Shown: positions 44,526 to 55,828, counted from the first letter of the stretch. The stretch: DNA of 64,000 nucleotides from Streptomyces sp. CC228A (GCF_021390935.1 NZ_JAJPUI010000006.1:310001-374000); one strand, 5' to 3'. The notes: generated from the letters alone by a model not told the origin. Program-made: numbers and translations.

Positions 44526-45608
44526 TCAGAACTTCTCCTTGCGGAACGCCTCGGCGGTCCGCAGGAACAAATCGTTCGCCTCCACCTCGCCGATCGTGAC
44601 CCGGAGGCCCTCGCCCGGGAACGGCCGGACCACCACACCGGCCGCCTCGCAGGCAGCCGCGAACTCGACCGTCCGCTCCCCCAGGCCCAGCCAGACGAAG
44701 TTGGCCTGGGTCACCGGCACCGTCCACCCCTGGTCCACCAGCGCCTCGTACACGCGGTTGCGCTCGCACACCAGGGAGCCGACCCGGCCCAGCAGCTCGT
44801 CCTCCGCCCGCAGGGACGCCACCGCCGCGTCCTGCGCCAGCTGGCTCACACCGAACGGGACCGCCGTCTTCCGCAGCGCCGCCGCCACCGGCTCGTGCGC
44901 GATCGCGAAGCCGACCCGCAGGCCCGCGAGACCGTACGCCTTGGAGAAGGTCCGCAGAACCGCCACGTTCGGGCGCTCCCGGTAGATCTCGATGCCGTTC
45001 GGCACCTCGTCGTCGCGGATGAACTCGATGTACGCCTCGTCCAGCACGACCAGGACGTCGGACGGCACGCGGTCGAGGAACCGCTCCAGCTCGGCCCGGC
45101 GCACCACGGTACCCGTGGGGTTGTTGGGGTTGCAGACGAAGATCAGCCGGGTGCGGTCGGTCACCGCGCCGGCCATCGCGTCCAGGTCGTGCACGGCGTC
45201 CGCCGTCAGCGGCACCTTCACCGAAGCCGCGCCGCTGATCTGCGTGATGATCGGGTACGCCTCGAAGGACCGCCAGGCGAACATCACCTCGTCGCCGGGG
45301 CCGGCCGTGGACTGGACCAGCGACTGGGCGATGCCCACCGAACCGGTGCCGGTCGCCAGGTGCGTCACCGGCACCCCGAAGCGCTCCGACAGCTCGTTCA
45401 TCAGCCCGGTGCAGGCCATGTCCGGGTAGCGGTTGAAGCCGTGCGCCGCCGCCAGGGCGCTCTCCAGCACACCCGGCAGCGGCGGGTAGGGGTTCTCGTT
45501 GGAGGACAGCTTGTAGGCGATCGTGCCGTCGGCGGCCGCCGGCTTGCCCGGCTTGTACGTGGGGATGCCGTCCAGCACGGCGCGCAGCTTGGGGCTGGTC
45601 TCGCTCAC
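44526..45608 (-). CDS. hisC: histidinol-phosphate / aromatic aminotransferase
   Basis: 360 residues from GTG 45608 (VSETSPKLRAVLDGIP), with GAGGAGG 8 bp upstream. Fold type I PLP enzyme: KLSSNENPYPPLP, ATGTGSVGIAQ, FVCNPNNPTGT, VVLDEAYIEF, and the PLP lysine in TFSKAYGLAGLRVGF. The conserved Arg of GEGLRVTIG binds the substrate carboxylate/phosphate. It stands alone rather than in the his operon, so it may act mainly on aromatic amino acids, as stand-alone copies in Streptomyces are often annotated. Confidence 0.92.
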   Translation of the reverse strand: MSETSPKLRAVLDGIPTYKPGKPAAADGTIAYKLSSNENPYPPLPGVLESALAAAHGFNRYPDMACTGLMNELSERFGVPVTHLATGTGSVGIAQSLVQSTAGPGDEVMFAWRSFEAYPIITQISGAASVKVPLTADAVHDLDAMAGAVTDRTRLIFVCNPNNPTGTVVRRAELERFLDRVPSDVLVVLDEAYIEFIRDDEVPNGIEIYRERPNVAVLRTFSKAYGLAGLRVGFAIAHEPVAAALRKTAVPFGVSQLAQDAAVASLRAEDELLGRVGSLVCERNRVYEALVDQGWTVPVTQANFVWLGLGERTVEFAAACEAAGVVVRPFPGEGLRVTIGEVEANDLFLRTAEAFRKEKF

Positions 45609-45997
45609 TGTGGTCCTCCTCGACCGTATGTCCCAACCGATACTGCACACCTTATGAGGATTCCGCTTTCCTGCGAATGGCCGACCGAACGGCCGACCGG
45701 GGAGGCACCGCCCCGTCCGCCTTCCGTACCTCGACCGGGGAGCGCGCGCGGATGCGGCGAGCGCCGGTGGCTTGCGCCGTGGCGCGCATCCCCCGTAGAG
45801 GTGAGTTGCAGGCTCTTCGAAACCTCGTCCAGAGCCCTGGCACATGCGCGCCGACGACGGGCGGCATGCCCGCAGACCCCGCAACTGACTTGCGATTCCA
45901 TACGGTTGGCATCACCCGGCCTTGCAGAAACGTGCCTGTCAACGAGTGAATATGCGACCGTCCCAGCCACCCGCCGTCCCCCTACTATCGGCTCGCC
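45609..45997. other. divergent intergenic region hisC / LacI gene
   Basis: About 390 bp, lower in GC near 45880-45960 (ATGCGATTCCATACGG), where promoters are likely. No gene, hairpin or operator palindrome of the LacI type stood out. Confidence 0.5.
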
Positions 45998-47113
45998 ATG
46001 ACAGCAGCAGGGAAGCACCAGGTGAGCCGGGCACAGACCCGGGGAAGCCGGCAGGGGCGCGCGGGCATCCGGGACGTGGCCGCCGCGGCGGGCGTCTCCA
46101 TCACGACTGTCTCCGACGCGCTCAACGGCAAGGGCAGACTCCCCGACGCCACCCGTCGCCACGTGCGCGAGGTCGCCGACCGGCTCGGCTACCGCCCTTC
46201 CGCGGCCGCACGCACCCTCCGTACCGGCAAGTCGGGCCTCATCGGCCTGACCGTCACGACGTACGGGGATGAACCTTTCACCTTCACCGAGTTCGCCTAC
46301 TTCGCGGAGATGGCCAGAGCGGCCACCTCCGCCGCCCTGGCCCGCGGCTACGCCCTGGTGATCCTGCCCGCGACCTCGCGCCGCAGCCCCGCCGACGTCT
46401 GGTCGAACGTGGCACTGGACGGCACCGTGGTCATCGACCCCTCCGACCACGACCCCGTCGTGGCCGAGCTGGTCCGGCAAGGGCTGCCCGTCGTCTCCGA
46501 CGGCCGGCCCGCGGGCACCCTGCCGGTCACGGCCTGGGTCGACAACGACCACGAGGCCGCCGTCCTGGGCCTGCTGGACCACCTGGCCGAGGCCGGCGCC
46601 CGCAGGATCGGCCTGCTCACCGGCACCTCCACAGACACGTACACCCGGCTGTCGACGACCGCCTACCTGACCTGGTGCGAACGCGTCGGGCAGGATCCCG
46701 TGTACGAGTCGTACCCGGCCCACGACCCGTGCGCCGGCGCGGTCGCCGCCGACCGGCTGCTGGCCCGGCCCGACCGGCCGGACGCGGTCTACGGACTGTT
46801 CGACCCCAACGGCACGGACCTGCTGGCGGCGGCGCGGCGGTACGGACTGCGGGTCCCGGACGACCTGCTGCTGGTCTGCTGCAGCGAGTCGGCCGTGTAC
46901 GCCGCCACCGAGCCGCCCATCACCACGCTCTCGCTGAAGCCGCGCCGGATCGGCACGGCGGTCGTCCAGCTGCTGATCGACGCCATCGAGGGGCTCGACG
47001 GCGACTGGCCGATCCAGCAGGTGATACCGACGGAGCTGATCGTCCGGACGTCGTCGCAGCGGCGGCCTCCCCGCACGACGGTCAGCCCGCCCCGGTCGCC
47101 CCGGCCGGAGTGA
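45998..47113 (+). CDS. LacI-family transcriptional regulator
   Basis: 371 residues. The LacI helix-turn-helix lies near residues 22-70: IRDVAAAAGVSITTVSDALN, with LPDATRRHVREVADRLGYRP as the hinge-side helix. The periplasmic-binding-like ligand domain follows (GLIGLTVTT, DGTVVIDPSDHD, GLLTGTSTDT, DAVYGLFDPNGTDLL), probably sensing a sugar or related small molecule. A Pro/Arg-rich tail ends the protein. ATG 45998 has no evident ribosome site and may be leaderless. It is divergent from hisC and has no sugar operon next to it. Confidence 0.92.
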   Translation: MTAAGKHQVSRAQTRGSRQGRAGIRDVAAAAGVSITTVSDALNGKGRLPDATRRHVREVADRLGYRPSAAARTLRTGKSGLIGLTVTTYGDEPFTFTEFAYFAEMARAATSAALARGYALVILPATSRRSPADVWSNVALDGTVVIDPSDHDPVVAELVRQGLPVVSDGRPAGTLPVTAWVDNDHEAAVLGLLDHLAEAGARRIGLLTGTSTDTYTRLSTTAYLTWCERVGQDPVYESYPAHDPCAGAVAADRLLARPDRPDAVYGLFDPNGTDLLAAARRYGLRVPDDLLLVCCSESAVYAATEPPITTLSLKPRRIGTAVVQLLIDAIEGLDGDWPIQQVIPTELIVRTSSQRRPPRTTVSPPRSPRPE

Positions 47114-47570
47114 CGAGCCGCCCCGCCAGGGGCACCCGGCGGAGCGGCCCGCGCACGCGGGCGGGGCGAGGCGGGGACGTCCGGCCGGGGACCCCCTCGG
47201 CCGGGCGCGGACGGGTACGCGTCCGCACGGGGCACCGGCTGCACCAGGCCGGGGGAACGGTTTACGCGTCCGCGGGACGCACCGGTCGCAGACCCGGCGA
47301 AAGGGGCACGCGTGCCGGCGAGGGCCCCGGGGCAAGCCAGGAGGGGAGCCGGTCGGCGCCCCGCCGCCCCGGTCCGGACCTGAACCCCCGGCCAAGACCT
47401 GCTCAATTCGGGCGAAACAGCCGGTGAAGCAGGCGTGCACCTTGATTCACCACCCCTGGTGCGTCACACAGCACAAGCCTCATTCCTATGATGGGCGCAC
47501 GACACCGCGGGCCGCCGCGACCAGGCCGGTCCGCGAGGTGTAGGGCGTCGCGACGGTGGTGGAGGGGTCG
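47114..47570. other. intergenic region, no gene supported
   Basis: About 455 bp of high-GC sequence with no recognisable gene, followed by an AT-richer patch (47405-47500) that probably holds the promoter of the phosphoesterase gene. Confidence 0.5.
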
Positions 47571-48716
47571 ATGACTCAGGGGGCCGGTCAGGGACCCGTG
47601 GTGCGGACAGCGACGTTGCGCGACTTCCGCGTACCCCCGTACGCCCAGGTGCCCGTGCAGGAGCACGGCGCGCCTCCTCCTCCGCAGCCGCCCGCCGCAG
47701 CGGGCCTGCCGGACCCGGCCACCGCGGAGAGCGGCCACCCCGGCAACGCCCTCCCCGAGGGCGCCTACCCCGACGGGTACACCCCCACGGAGCGCGATCT
47801 GCCGGTCATCAACCGCGGTGACACCGTCCAGGTCCCCATGACCGTCCCGCCGGTCCCCGCGACCGCCCCGGCGGCGGCGCCCGGCGGCCACACCCCCGGC
47901 CCGCTGTACGTGGTCGGCGACGTGCACGGCTACCTCGACGAGCTGCTCGTCTCCCTGCGCGAGCGGGGCCTCATCGACGCAGAGGGCCACTGGGCGGCCG
48001 GCACGGCCCGGTTGTGGTTCCTCGGCGACTTCACCGACCGGGGCCCCGACGGCATCGGGGTCATCGACCTCGTGATGCGGCTGTCCGCGGAGGCGGCCGC
48101 GGCGGGCGGCTACTGCAAGGCCCTGATGGGCAATCACGAACTGCTGCTGCTCGGCGCCAAGCGGTTCGCCGACACCCCCGTCAACTCCGGCGCCGGGACC
48201 GCCACCTTCCAGGCGGCGTGGCTGCTCAACGGCGGCCAGAAGAGCGACATGGACCGCCTCCAGGACGTCCACCTCCAGTGGATGTCCCGCCTCGACGCGG
48301 TCACCGTCCAGGACGACCACCTCCTCCTGCACTCGGACACCACCGCCTACCTGGAGTACGGCCAGACCGTCGAGGACGTCAACGACACCGTCCACGAGAT
48401 CCTCACCCGCAACGACGCGGACGAGTGCTGGGACCTGTTCCGCAAGTTCACCAAGCGGTTCGCGTTCCGCGACGAGGGCGGCGCCGCGGCGGTGCGCGAA
48501 CTGCTGGAGGCGTACGGCGGGCAGCGCGTGGTGCACGGCCACAGCCCCATCCCGTACCTGCTCGGAGAGGTCGGCACCGAGGACGGCCCCGACGAGAGCA
48601 GCGGGCCCGTGGTGGAGGGCCCGCACGTGTACGCCGACGGGCTGGCCATCGCCATGGACGGCGGCGTCACCATGGCGAGAAAGCTTCTCGTCCAAGAGCT
48701 CCCGCTGCCTGACTGA
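47571..48716 (+). CDS. metallophosphoesterase (PP2B/PPP-type serine/threonine phosphatase-like)
   Basis: 381 residues. ATG 47571 is chosen because GGAGGGG lies about 4-5 bp before it; GTGs at 47556 and 47559 are less likely. A Pro/Ala-rich N-terminal 110 residues precede the calcineurin-like fold: GDVHGYLDEL, FLGDFTDRGPDG, MGNHELLLL and VVHGHSPIPY. These give the two-metal Asp/His/Asn set of PPP-type phosphatases. The substrate may be phosphoprotein or a diadenosine polyphosphate. Confidence 0.9.
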   Translation: MTQGAGQGPVVRTATLRDFRVPPYAQVPVQEHGAPPPPQPPAAAGLPDPATAESGHPGNALPEGAYPDGYTPTERDLPVINRGDTVQVPMTVPPVPATAPAAAPGGHTPGPLYVVGDVHGYLDELLVSLRERGLIDAEGHWAAGTARLWFLGDFTDRGPDGIGVIDLVMRLSAEAAAAGGYCKALMGNHELLLLGAKRFADTPVNSGAGTATFQAAWLLNGGQKSDMDRLQDVHLQWMSRLDAVTVQDDHLLLHSDTTAYLEYGQTVEDVNDTVHEILTRNDADECWDLFRKFTKRFAFRDEGGAAAVRELLEAYGGQRVVHGHSPIPYLLGEVGTEDGPDESSGPVVEGPHVYADGLAIAMDGGVTMARKLLVQELPLPD

Positions 48717-48845
48717 GCGCATCCGCCCCAGGCGATTTCCGCAAACCCACTGTCACGGCTCACCGTGGCGGCTCTACGATCGGCGTGCCCAACTGCCGTT
48801 CTACGCGGGCGTTCCACGCCCCACGGGAGTCTCGGGGGATCGCCT

Positions 48846-49646
48846 GTGAAAAGAGCTCCGCACCTGCTGCCGGAGGATCGCGCCGACTTCGAGCGACTGC
48901 TCGACGCCGTCCTGCGCACCGCGCAGGACCACCCGGCCCTGGCCGGGACCGGTCACCGCCTCACGGCCGGGCAGCTCCGCGCCATGGCCCTGGACGCCGC
49001 AGCGGTCATCAGCACCGCGGCCGCGGCCGAGTACGACCACTTCGTACGGGTCCGTGAGGAGCACCGCAGACGGCACGGGGCGGTCGCCGCACCCGCCCCG
49101 TGCGCTCCGGCCGACGGGGCCATGCCCGGCGCGGGCCTCGGTGTCGTCGTGACCGTGCTCGCACCGATCCTCTCGGGGTCGGCGGCGGTCGTCCTGCTGC
49201 TGGTGGGGTACGTCCTGAAAATGCTGGACCCGCCCCCGGACGTGGCGGCTCCGCTTCTCGGCGCGGGCTGGTTCTTCGCGGCCGTCGCCGCCGCGGGGCT
49301 GGGCGCGGCCATCGTGGGCATCCTGGTCACGGCCCTGCGGAACCGCGCCAACGAGGTCACGGCGGCCTCGGGGGCGGGGCACGGCCCGCTCGACGAGACG
49401 GCCCGCGCCCGCGAGGCGTGGCGGAACGCCCTGCTGGAGCGGGGCATCCTCCCGTTCCTCCGGGACGTCCTCGCCGAACCGGCACCGCCGTGCCCGCCGC
49501 GCCCCGCCCTCGAAGCGGGCCATTGCCCGGACCGCGCGCCCATCCCCGAAGCGGACCCCGCGAGCCGCGACCCCGCGTCCGGCGAACCCCGCGCCCAGCG
49601 GCCGGCCGAGCGGGAACCGACGGGCCCGGGCCCGAGACCCGACTGA
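48846..49646 (+). CDS. membrane-associated hypothetical protein
   Basis: 266 residues from GTG 48846 (VKRAPHLLPEDRADFERLL). A cytosolic helical region of 90 residues is followed by two hydrophobic segments (GLGVVVTVLAPILSGSAAVVLLLVGYVL and AGWFFAAVAAAGLGAAIVGILVTAL). A cytosolic helix (AREAWRNALLERGILPFLRDVL) and a Pro/Glu-rich tail complete it. No catalytic motif is visible. It resembles conserved Streptomyces membrane proteins of unknown role. Confidence 0.75.
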   Translation: MKRAPHLLPEDRADFERLLDAVLRTAQDHPALAGTGHRLTAGQLRAMALDAAAVISTAAAAEYDHFVRVREEHRRRHGAVAAPAPCAPADGAMPGAGLGVVVTVLAPILSGSAAVVLLLVGYVLKMLDPPPDVAAPLLGAGWFFAAVAAAGLGAAIVGILVTALRNRANEVTAASGAGHGPLDETARAREAWRNALLERGILPFLRDVLAEPAPPCPPRPALEAGHCPDRAPIPEADPASRDPASGEPRAQRPAEREPTGPGPRPD

Positions 49647-49689
49647 CCCGCACCGGGACACCCACCGACCGCACGTCGCCGCACGTCGC

Positions 49690-50050
49690 CGCAGGCCGAC
49701 CGCACGCCTGTCCGCCAGCACACCGGTCCGCCGGTACAGCCGCCCGGCCACGGCGGCAGAAGCCGCCACGCCGCCGAGCGGACCCCTCCCGCGCCGGGGC
49801 CGGTCGGACGGCGCCGGGGCCGACTGACGCCGGGCATCGTCAGCCCGACCGGCTGTGACCAGCGCAGGCCGACCGCACGCCTCCGCCACGCCAGTCCGCC
49901 GCTCCGCCCGCCCGCCCGGCCACGGCGGCAGAAGCCGCCGCACGGCAGAGCAGAACGCCACCCGCGCCCGGGCGCACGGCGCCCGGGCCGGTGGGACGGC
50001 GTCCGCGCCCGACCGACGCCGGGCGCCGCCGGCTGAGCGGATGACCGGCT
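49690..50050. repeat. about 175-bp imperfect tandem duplication
   Basis: The order GCAGGCCGACCGCACGCCT, then CGCCCGGCCACGGCGGCAGA, then a GCCGGxxCGG stretch and CGACGCCGGGC, occurs from about 49690 and again from about 49866. The conserved GGCGGCAGAAGCCGCC in each copy is itself a 5-bp stem-loop. The region 49647-50144 has no supported gene. Confidence 0.7.
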
Positions 50051-50144
50051 GACCGGCCGCGGAGACGGTCCGCCAACCGACCGCGGGGACACCGTCCCGC
50101 CGGCCGGCTCTGGGGCGACCGGCTGCGGGCGCCGGCCGGCGGCC

Positions 50145-51932
<1,788 letters not shown>

Positions 51933-51939
51933 CCTGACC

Positions 51940-52055
51940 TACTCCCTACGCCGGCATTACCCGGTAACAGGTTCGGCGGTCGGCGCAGCTCTTCCCGTAC
52001 GGATCTACGGAGGTCAGCGCCCTCTCAGCCCGGTGCTCCGAGCTCCCGCGTGTGC
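51940..52055 (-). promoter_or_regulatory. TPP riboswitch (THI element) upstream of thiC
   Basis: On the minus strand: GGGAGCTCGGAGCACC, then GGGCTGAGAGGGCGCTGACC (the CUGAGA block), and after a variable stem GAACCTGTTACCGGG, GTAATGCCGGCG and TAGGGAG. These are the conserved THI-box parts in the right order. The final GGGAG/GGTCAGG overlaps the thiC ribosome site 7-15 bp before ATG, so TPP binding probably blocks translation initiation. No separate terminator stem with a U run is visible. Confidence 0.93.
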
Positions 52056-52130
52056 AAAGGTGCCACCACGCTAGCGCCCTTCCGGCCATGCTGAACAGGG
52101 GGCCCCTGGCGTTCTTGCGATGATCGGTCG

Positions 52131-53564
52131 GTGACTTCCTCGCACCAGCACCCGGAGCACGACCCGCACCAGGGCCCCGACCAGGACCCGGATCACGGCC
52201 CCCACCAGGGCCGCGGCCCGGGATCCCGGCACGCCCACGACGACGGCCGGGGACACGGCGGCGACGCGCTCGCGCATGTCCACACGCACGCCCACGGCCC
52301 CGCAGCGCCCGTCTCGCAGCACCTGCGCAAGGTCATCGCAGCCGTGCTGATTCCTTTCGCCACCGCCGTCCTGGTGGGCCTCGTCGCCCTGTGGCCGGGC
52401 GGCGCCCCGGCGCACGAACGCAGCGGCGTCGGCTTCGACCGGCAGACCGAGCAGGGCAGGGTCGTCCAGGTCGAAGAGGTCGACTGCAAGGACGTGAACG
52501 TGGCCCAGGTGCCGCCGACCGGCGACACCAGCACCCCGGAGGGGAGGGAGGCGGTCCGGGCCCAGCAGGGCCAGTGCAAGCGCGCCACCATCGAGGTGAC
52601 GACCGGCCCCCACCAGGGCCGTACGTTCACGGAGGTCGTGCAGCCCGACGCGCCCCGCCAGTTGGAGGAGGGCCAGGGCGTCGTCGTGGCGTACGCCCCC
52701 GACGCCCCGGAGGAGCTCCAGTACTCGGTGACGGACGTCGACCGGAAGTTCCCGCTCGCACTGCTGGCCGTGATCTTCGCCCTGGCCGTGGTCGCGGTCG
52801 GGCGGCTGCGCGGGGTGATGGCGCTCGTCGCGCTGGGAACGAGCTTCCTCTTCCTGACGTTCTTCATCCTGCCGGCGATCCTGCAGGGTTCGAACCCGCT
52901 GGTGGTGGCGGTGGTCGGGGCGAGCGCCATCATGCTGATCGCGCTGTACCTGAGCCACGGACTCAGCGCGCGCACCTCGGTGGCGGTGCTGGGCACGCTC
53001 ATCTCGCTGCTGCTGATCGGACTGCTCGGTTCGCTGTTCATCGGCTGGGCGAGCCTGACCGGCAACACCGACGACTACACGGGGCTGATCCACGGCCTGT
53101 ACCCCGGCATCGACATGTCGGGTCTGCTGCTGGCCGGGGTCATCATCGGTTCCCTGGGCGTGCTCGACGATGTGACCGTGACGCAGACGTCAGCGGTGTG
53201 GGAACTGCACCAGGCGGACCCGAGGATGGGGCCGCGGGCGCTGTACCGGGCGGGGATCCGGATCGGGCGGGACCACATCGCGTCGGTCGTGAACACGCTG
53301 GTCCTCGCGTACGCGGGCGCGGCCCTGCCGCTGCTCCTGCTGTTCTCCATCGCCCAGAGCAGCGTGGGCACGGTCGCCAACAGCGAGCTGGTCGCCCAGG
53401 AGATCGTACGGACGCTGGTCGGCTCGATCGGCCTGGTGGCGTCCGTACCGGTGACCACGGGGCTGGCCGCTCTGGTCGTGTCGGCCGACCGGCCGCCGGC
53501 GGGCGAGGGCGGGGGCGGGGCTCCCGCGGCGAGGAGCGGGCGCGGGCGTCGCCGGAAGCGCTGA
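52131..53564 (+). CDS. YibE/F-like multi-pass membrane protein
   Basis: 477 residues. A His/Asp/Gly-rich N-terminus (HPEHDPHQGPDQDPDHGPHQ) could bind metal. One membrane segment follows (VIAAVLIPFATAVLVGLVALW), then an extracytoplasmic beta-like domain (100-205) and a block of six or seven more membrane segments (LALLAVIFALAVVAVGR, LFLTFFILPAIL, VGASAIMLIALYLSHGL). GVLDDVTVTQTSAVWELHQ is the conserved YibE/F loop. The GTG at 52131 has no clear ribosome site. Function unknown. It diverges from thiC. Confidence 0.87.
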   Translation: MTSSHQHPEHDPHQGPDQDPDHGPHQGRGPGSRHAHDDGRGHGGDALAHVHTHAHGPAAPVSQHLRKVIAAVLIPFATAVLVGLVALWPGGAPAHERSGVGFDRQTEQGRVVQVEEVDCKDVNVAQVPPTGDTSTPEGREAVRAQQGQCKRATIEVTTGPHQGRTFTEVVQPDAPRQLEEGQGVVVAYAPDAPEELQYSVTDVDRKFPLALLAVIFALAVVAVGRLRGVMALVALGTSFLFLTFFILPAILQGSNPLVVAVVGASAIMLIALYLSHGLSARTSVAVLGTLISLLLIGLLGSLFIGWASLTGNTDDYTGLIHGLYPGIDMSGLLLAGVIIGSLGVLDDVTVTQTSAVWELHQADPRMGPRALYRAGIRIGRDHIASVVNTLVLAYAGAALPLLLLFSIAQSSVGTVANSELVAQEIVRTLVGSIGLVASVPVTTGLAALVVSADRPPAGEGGGGAPAARSGRGRRRKR

Positions 53565-53624
53565 CCGGCGCCCGCCCGCGCCGGCCGGCCTCGCGTCGCC
53601 TCACGGCGGTGTGCCGTACTGCTG

Positions 53625-53672
53625 TGTGCCCGTACTGCGGTGTCCCTGTACTGCGGTGTCCCCGTTCTGCTG
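53625..53672. repeat. 16-bp tandem repeat, three units
   Basis: TGTGCCCGTACTGCGG, TGTCCCTGTACTGCGG and TGTCCCCGTTCTGCTG in register. It is followed by GGCGCTGTACGGC-type echoes up to about 53730, between two convergent genes. Confidence 0.8.
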
Positions 53673-53822
53673 CGGCGCCTGCCGCTGCGGCGCTGTACGG
53701 CGGCGGCGCTGTACGGCAGCGGCGCTACGGCCCACGGCGGCACGGCCGCGAGCGTACGGCGGCGGCAGCCCGCCCGGACAGGTGCCGTGCGGGCAAGGTG
53801 GCGTACGGGCGGAGCGGCCGGC

Positions 53823-54257
53823 TCAGCCCGCGTTCTCCGCGAGGATGCGGCCGAGCGCGGCCTCCAGATCACCTCCGAGGTCACCCAGCGTGGTCTCCTG
53901 CCCCAGCGGCACCAGCCTGTCGGTGCGGTCCAGGAACGCGATCAGGGGCGGGGCGCTCGCCCGGAACACGGCCTGGTCGGCGCCCACGCACAACCGGATC
54001 AGTACATCCGACAGCTCGTCACCGGCGTCGGCCGGTTCGATCCGCACATCACCCTCACCGCTGGGGGTGTTGACGCCGTCCAGGAGCAGCTCCCGCCCGA
54101 ACACCCAGGTCACCGGGGCGTCTCCGGGCAGGTGGAACGTCATCCGGACCGCGAACGGATCCTTTCCCTCATACCGGAGCTCGACCGGGATCCTGAAGGA
54201 CAGCTCCTCCGAGACGACGAAGCTCATCAGGACTTCGGCCTGAACCGACTCGCGCAT
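53823..54257 (-). CDS. ssgA: SsgA, sporulation-associated septum protein
   Basis: 144 residues from ATG 54257 (MRESVQAEVLMSFVVSEELS), which aligns in length with the N-terminus of SsgB-type relatives; ATG 54227 would give the shorter form. SsgA-like hallmarks: FRIPVELRYEGKDPFAVRMTFH, APVTWVFGRELLLDGVNTPSG, FLDRTDRLVPLGQE. SsgA works with SsgB to position FtsZ rings during sporulation. It is preceded by ssgR, its usual activator gene, which strengthens the call over other SALP paralogues. Confidence 0.93.
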   Translation of the reverse strand: MRESVQAEVLMSFVVSEELSFRIPVELRYEGKDPFAVRMTFHLPGDAPVTWVFGRELLLDGVNTPSGEGDVRIEPADAGDELSDVLIRLCVGADQAVFRASAPPLIAFLDRTDRLVPLGQETTLGDLGGDLEAALGRILAENAG

Positions 54258-54372
54258 CTGTACCCCGCTGGTGCCGTGTAAGCCATGGTGTGAAAACGGC
54301 CAGGATTGATCGCTCCTGGCCCTCGTGCCGCAATGGTCCTGCACCCGCCCTCAGATCACAAGGAGTGATTTT

Positions 54373-55143
54373 TCAGATACTGATAGAGAGCGCGACCGCA
54401 CCTAGGAGCTTTCCGATCTCATTGCGTAGTTGTTCGACCGCGGGAAGCAGTCGGTGCTCCTCGTGGAGGGGGAGAGAAATGGCCATCGCCGCTGCGGTGT
54501 CGCCCGCGGTGATCGGAATGGCCGCGCAGACGGTGCCGAGCGCGTACTCCTGGCGTTCGATGAACGGCCGCGTCGGAGGCCGCCGGCTCAGCCGCTCCAG
54601 GAGCGCCCGGCGGTCACGCACCGTATACGGCGTGATCGCCTGAACGGGGTAGCGGTCGAGGTGGTCCTCGCGGGAGGGCTTGTCGAGCTGGCCCAGCAGG
54701 CACTGGCCGATTGCATGCGCATGGCCGGTCTCGCGGAAGTCGGCCCACTCGTCGACGGCGGGCGCCGCGGGGGTGTCGGACACGGCGACGAGCTGGATCT
54801 CGCCGTCCCGGTAGACGGCGAAGTAGACGGGTACGCCGATGGCGTCCCGCCAGTCCGCTAAGGAGTTCTTGATCTTGCTGCGACGATTCTGCAGGGCTCC
54901 GGCATCGGCCAGCCGCCGTGCCGACTCCCCGAGCATGAACACGCCCTTGTCGCGCAGGAGGTAGCCCTCGTGCGCCAGGGTGCGCAGCAGGTGGTACGCC
55001 GTCGGGAGGGCCAGGCCCGTCTCGCGCGCCAGTTGCTTGGCCGGAGCCCCTCCGGGATGGGACCCCGCGGCCTCCAGAAGTCTCAGTGCCCGCTGCACGG
55101 AGCCGATCAGCGTCGGGGCAGCGGAAGTCGAAGCCATGACCAT
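54373..55143 (-). CDS. ssgR: IclR-family regulator SsgR
   Basis: 256 residues from ATG 55143. Helix-turn-helix at about 20-70 (APAKQLARETGLALPTAYHL), then an IclR effector domain (DWRDAIGVPVYFAVYRDGE, HAHAIGQCLLGQL, CAAIPITAGDTAAAMAI). Position directly before ssgA and family match SsgR, which activates ssgA in S. coelicolor. Codon 95 (54861-54859) is TTA, the rare leucine codon read by the bldA tRNA, so translation may depend on bldA. Confidence 0.93.
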   Translation of the reverse strand: MVMASTSAAPTLIGSVQRALRLLEAAGSHPGGAPAKQLARETGLALPTAYHLLRTLAHEGYLLRDKGVFMLGESARRLADAGALQNRRSKIKNSLADWRDAIGVPVYFAVYRDGEIQLVAVSDTPAAPAVDEWADFRETGHAHAIGQCLLGQLDKPSREDHLDRYPVQAITPYTVRDRRALLERLSRRPPTRPFIERQEYALGTVCAAIPITAGDTAAAMAISLPLHEEHRLLPAVEQLRNEIGKLLGAVALSISI

Positions 55144-55316
55144 AGGTCACCCCCAGGCATTCGCCCACAGCGGTAGTCATACAAACCGCTGGTCAGGCGT
55201 TCACTCTGCCCCTGATTCCAAGGGCCGCGGAAGCGCTGCCACTCTAATGGCAGCCTCCGTTCGGGGGTGGGTTCCGCCGGGGGCGTTCCCCCGGCCGGGC
55301 TAACGGAGCGGCGGCC

Positions 55317-55562
55317 TCACCACTCCGAGCGCGACGACGGAGAGGACGAAGACGAGGACGACGATGTCCCGGTGAACTTCCGTACGACGTAGATCAGTCC
55401 GCCGACCAGGGCCACGAAGAGCAGCACCTTGAAGAGCAGACCCACCACGAAGAAGACCGCGGACGTGATCATTCCGCCGAAGACGGCCACCGCGATGACC
55501 GGTATCGCCACCCACTTCACCCACCAGGGAAGCCCCGCGAGCAGTTCCTTGATCGCCGCCAT
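55317..55562 (-). CDS. small membrane protein, DUF5326 family
   Basis: 81 residues: MAAIKELLAGLPWWVKWVAI, two adjacent membrane segments (PVIAVAVFGGMITSAVFFVV and GLLFKVLLFVALVGGLIYVV), a basic RKF junction and a poly-Ser tail of eight to nine residues. It matches the DUF5326 family of Streptomyces in size and layout. Function unknown. It is flanked by 255 bp without a gene on the 5' side. Confidence 0.85.
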   Translation of the reverse strand: MAAIKELLAGLPWWVKWVAIPVIAVAVFGGMITSAVFFVVGLLFKVLLFVALVGGLIYVVRKFTGTSSSSSSSSPSSRSEW

Positions 55563-55828
55563 CGCCGGTCACACTCCTTCATCCGCCGCTTCACTGCTTC
55601 GACGCTCTCGATGCTAGGCGGGGCGACCGCGCCCGCGGGGGTCTGGCATCCCTTGAAGTCCCCTGAGCCTTCCCCTAGGGAGACCCGGTGCGCCCGCACC
55701 CCCAGGGGCGCGGGCCGCCGTTCGCGCCGCCCCGACGGGACGGGGCTGCCGTCGTGCTCCCGAAGGAGCCCGGGGTGCTGCGGCTGCCGTGGGGACCGGG
55801 CTGCCGTCGCCCTCCCGGGCCCGGGCGG

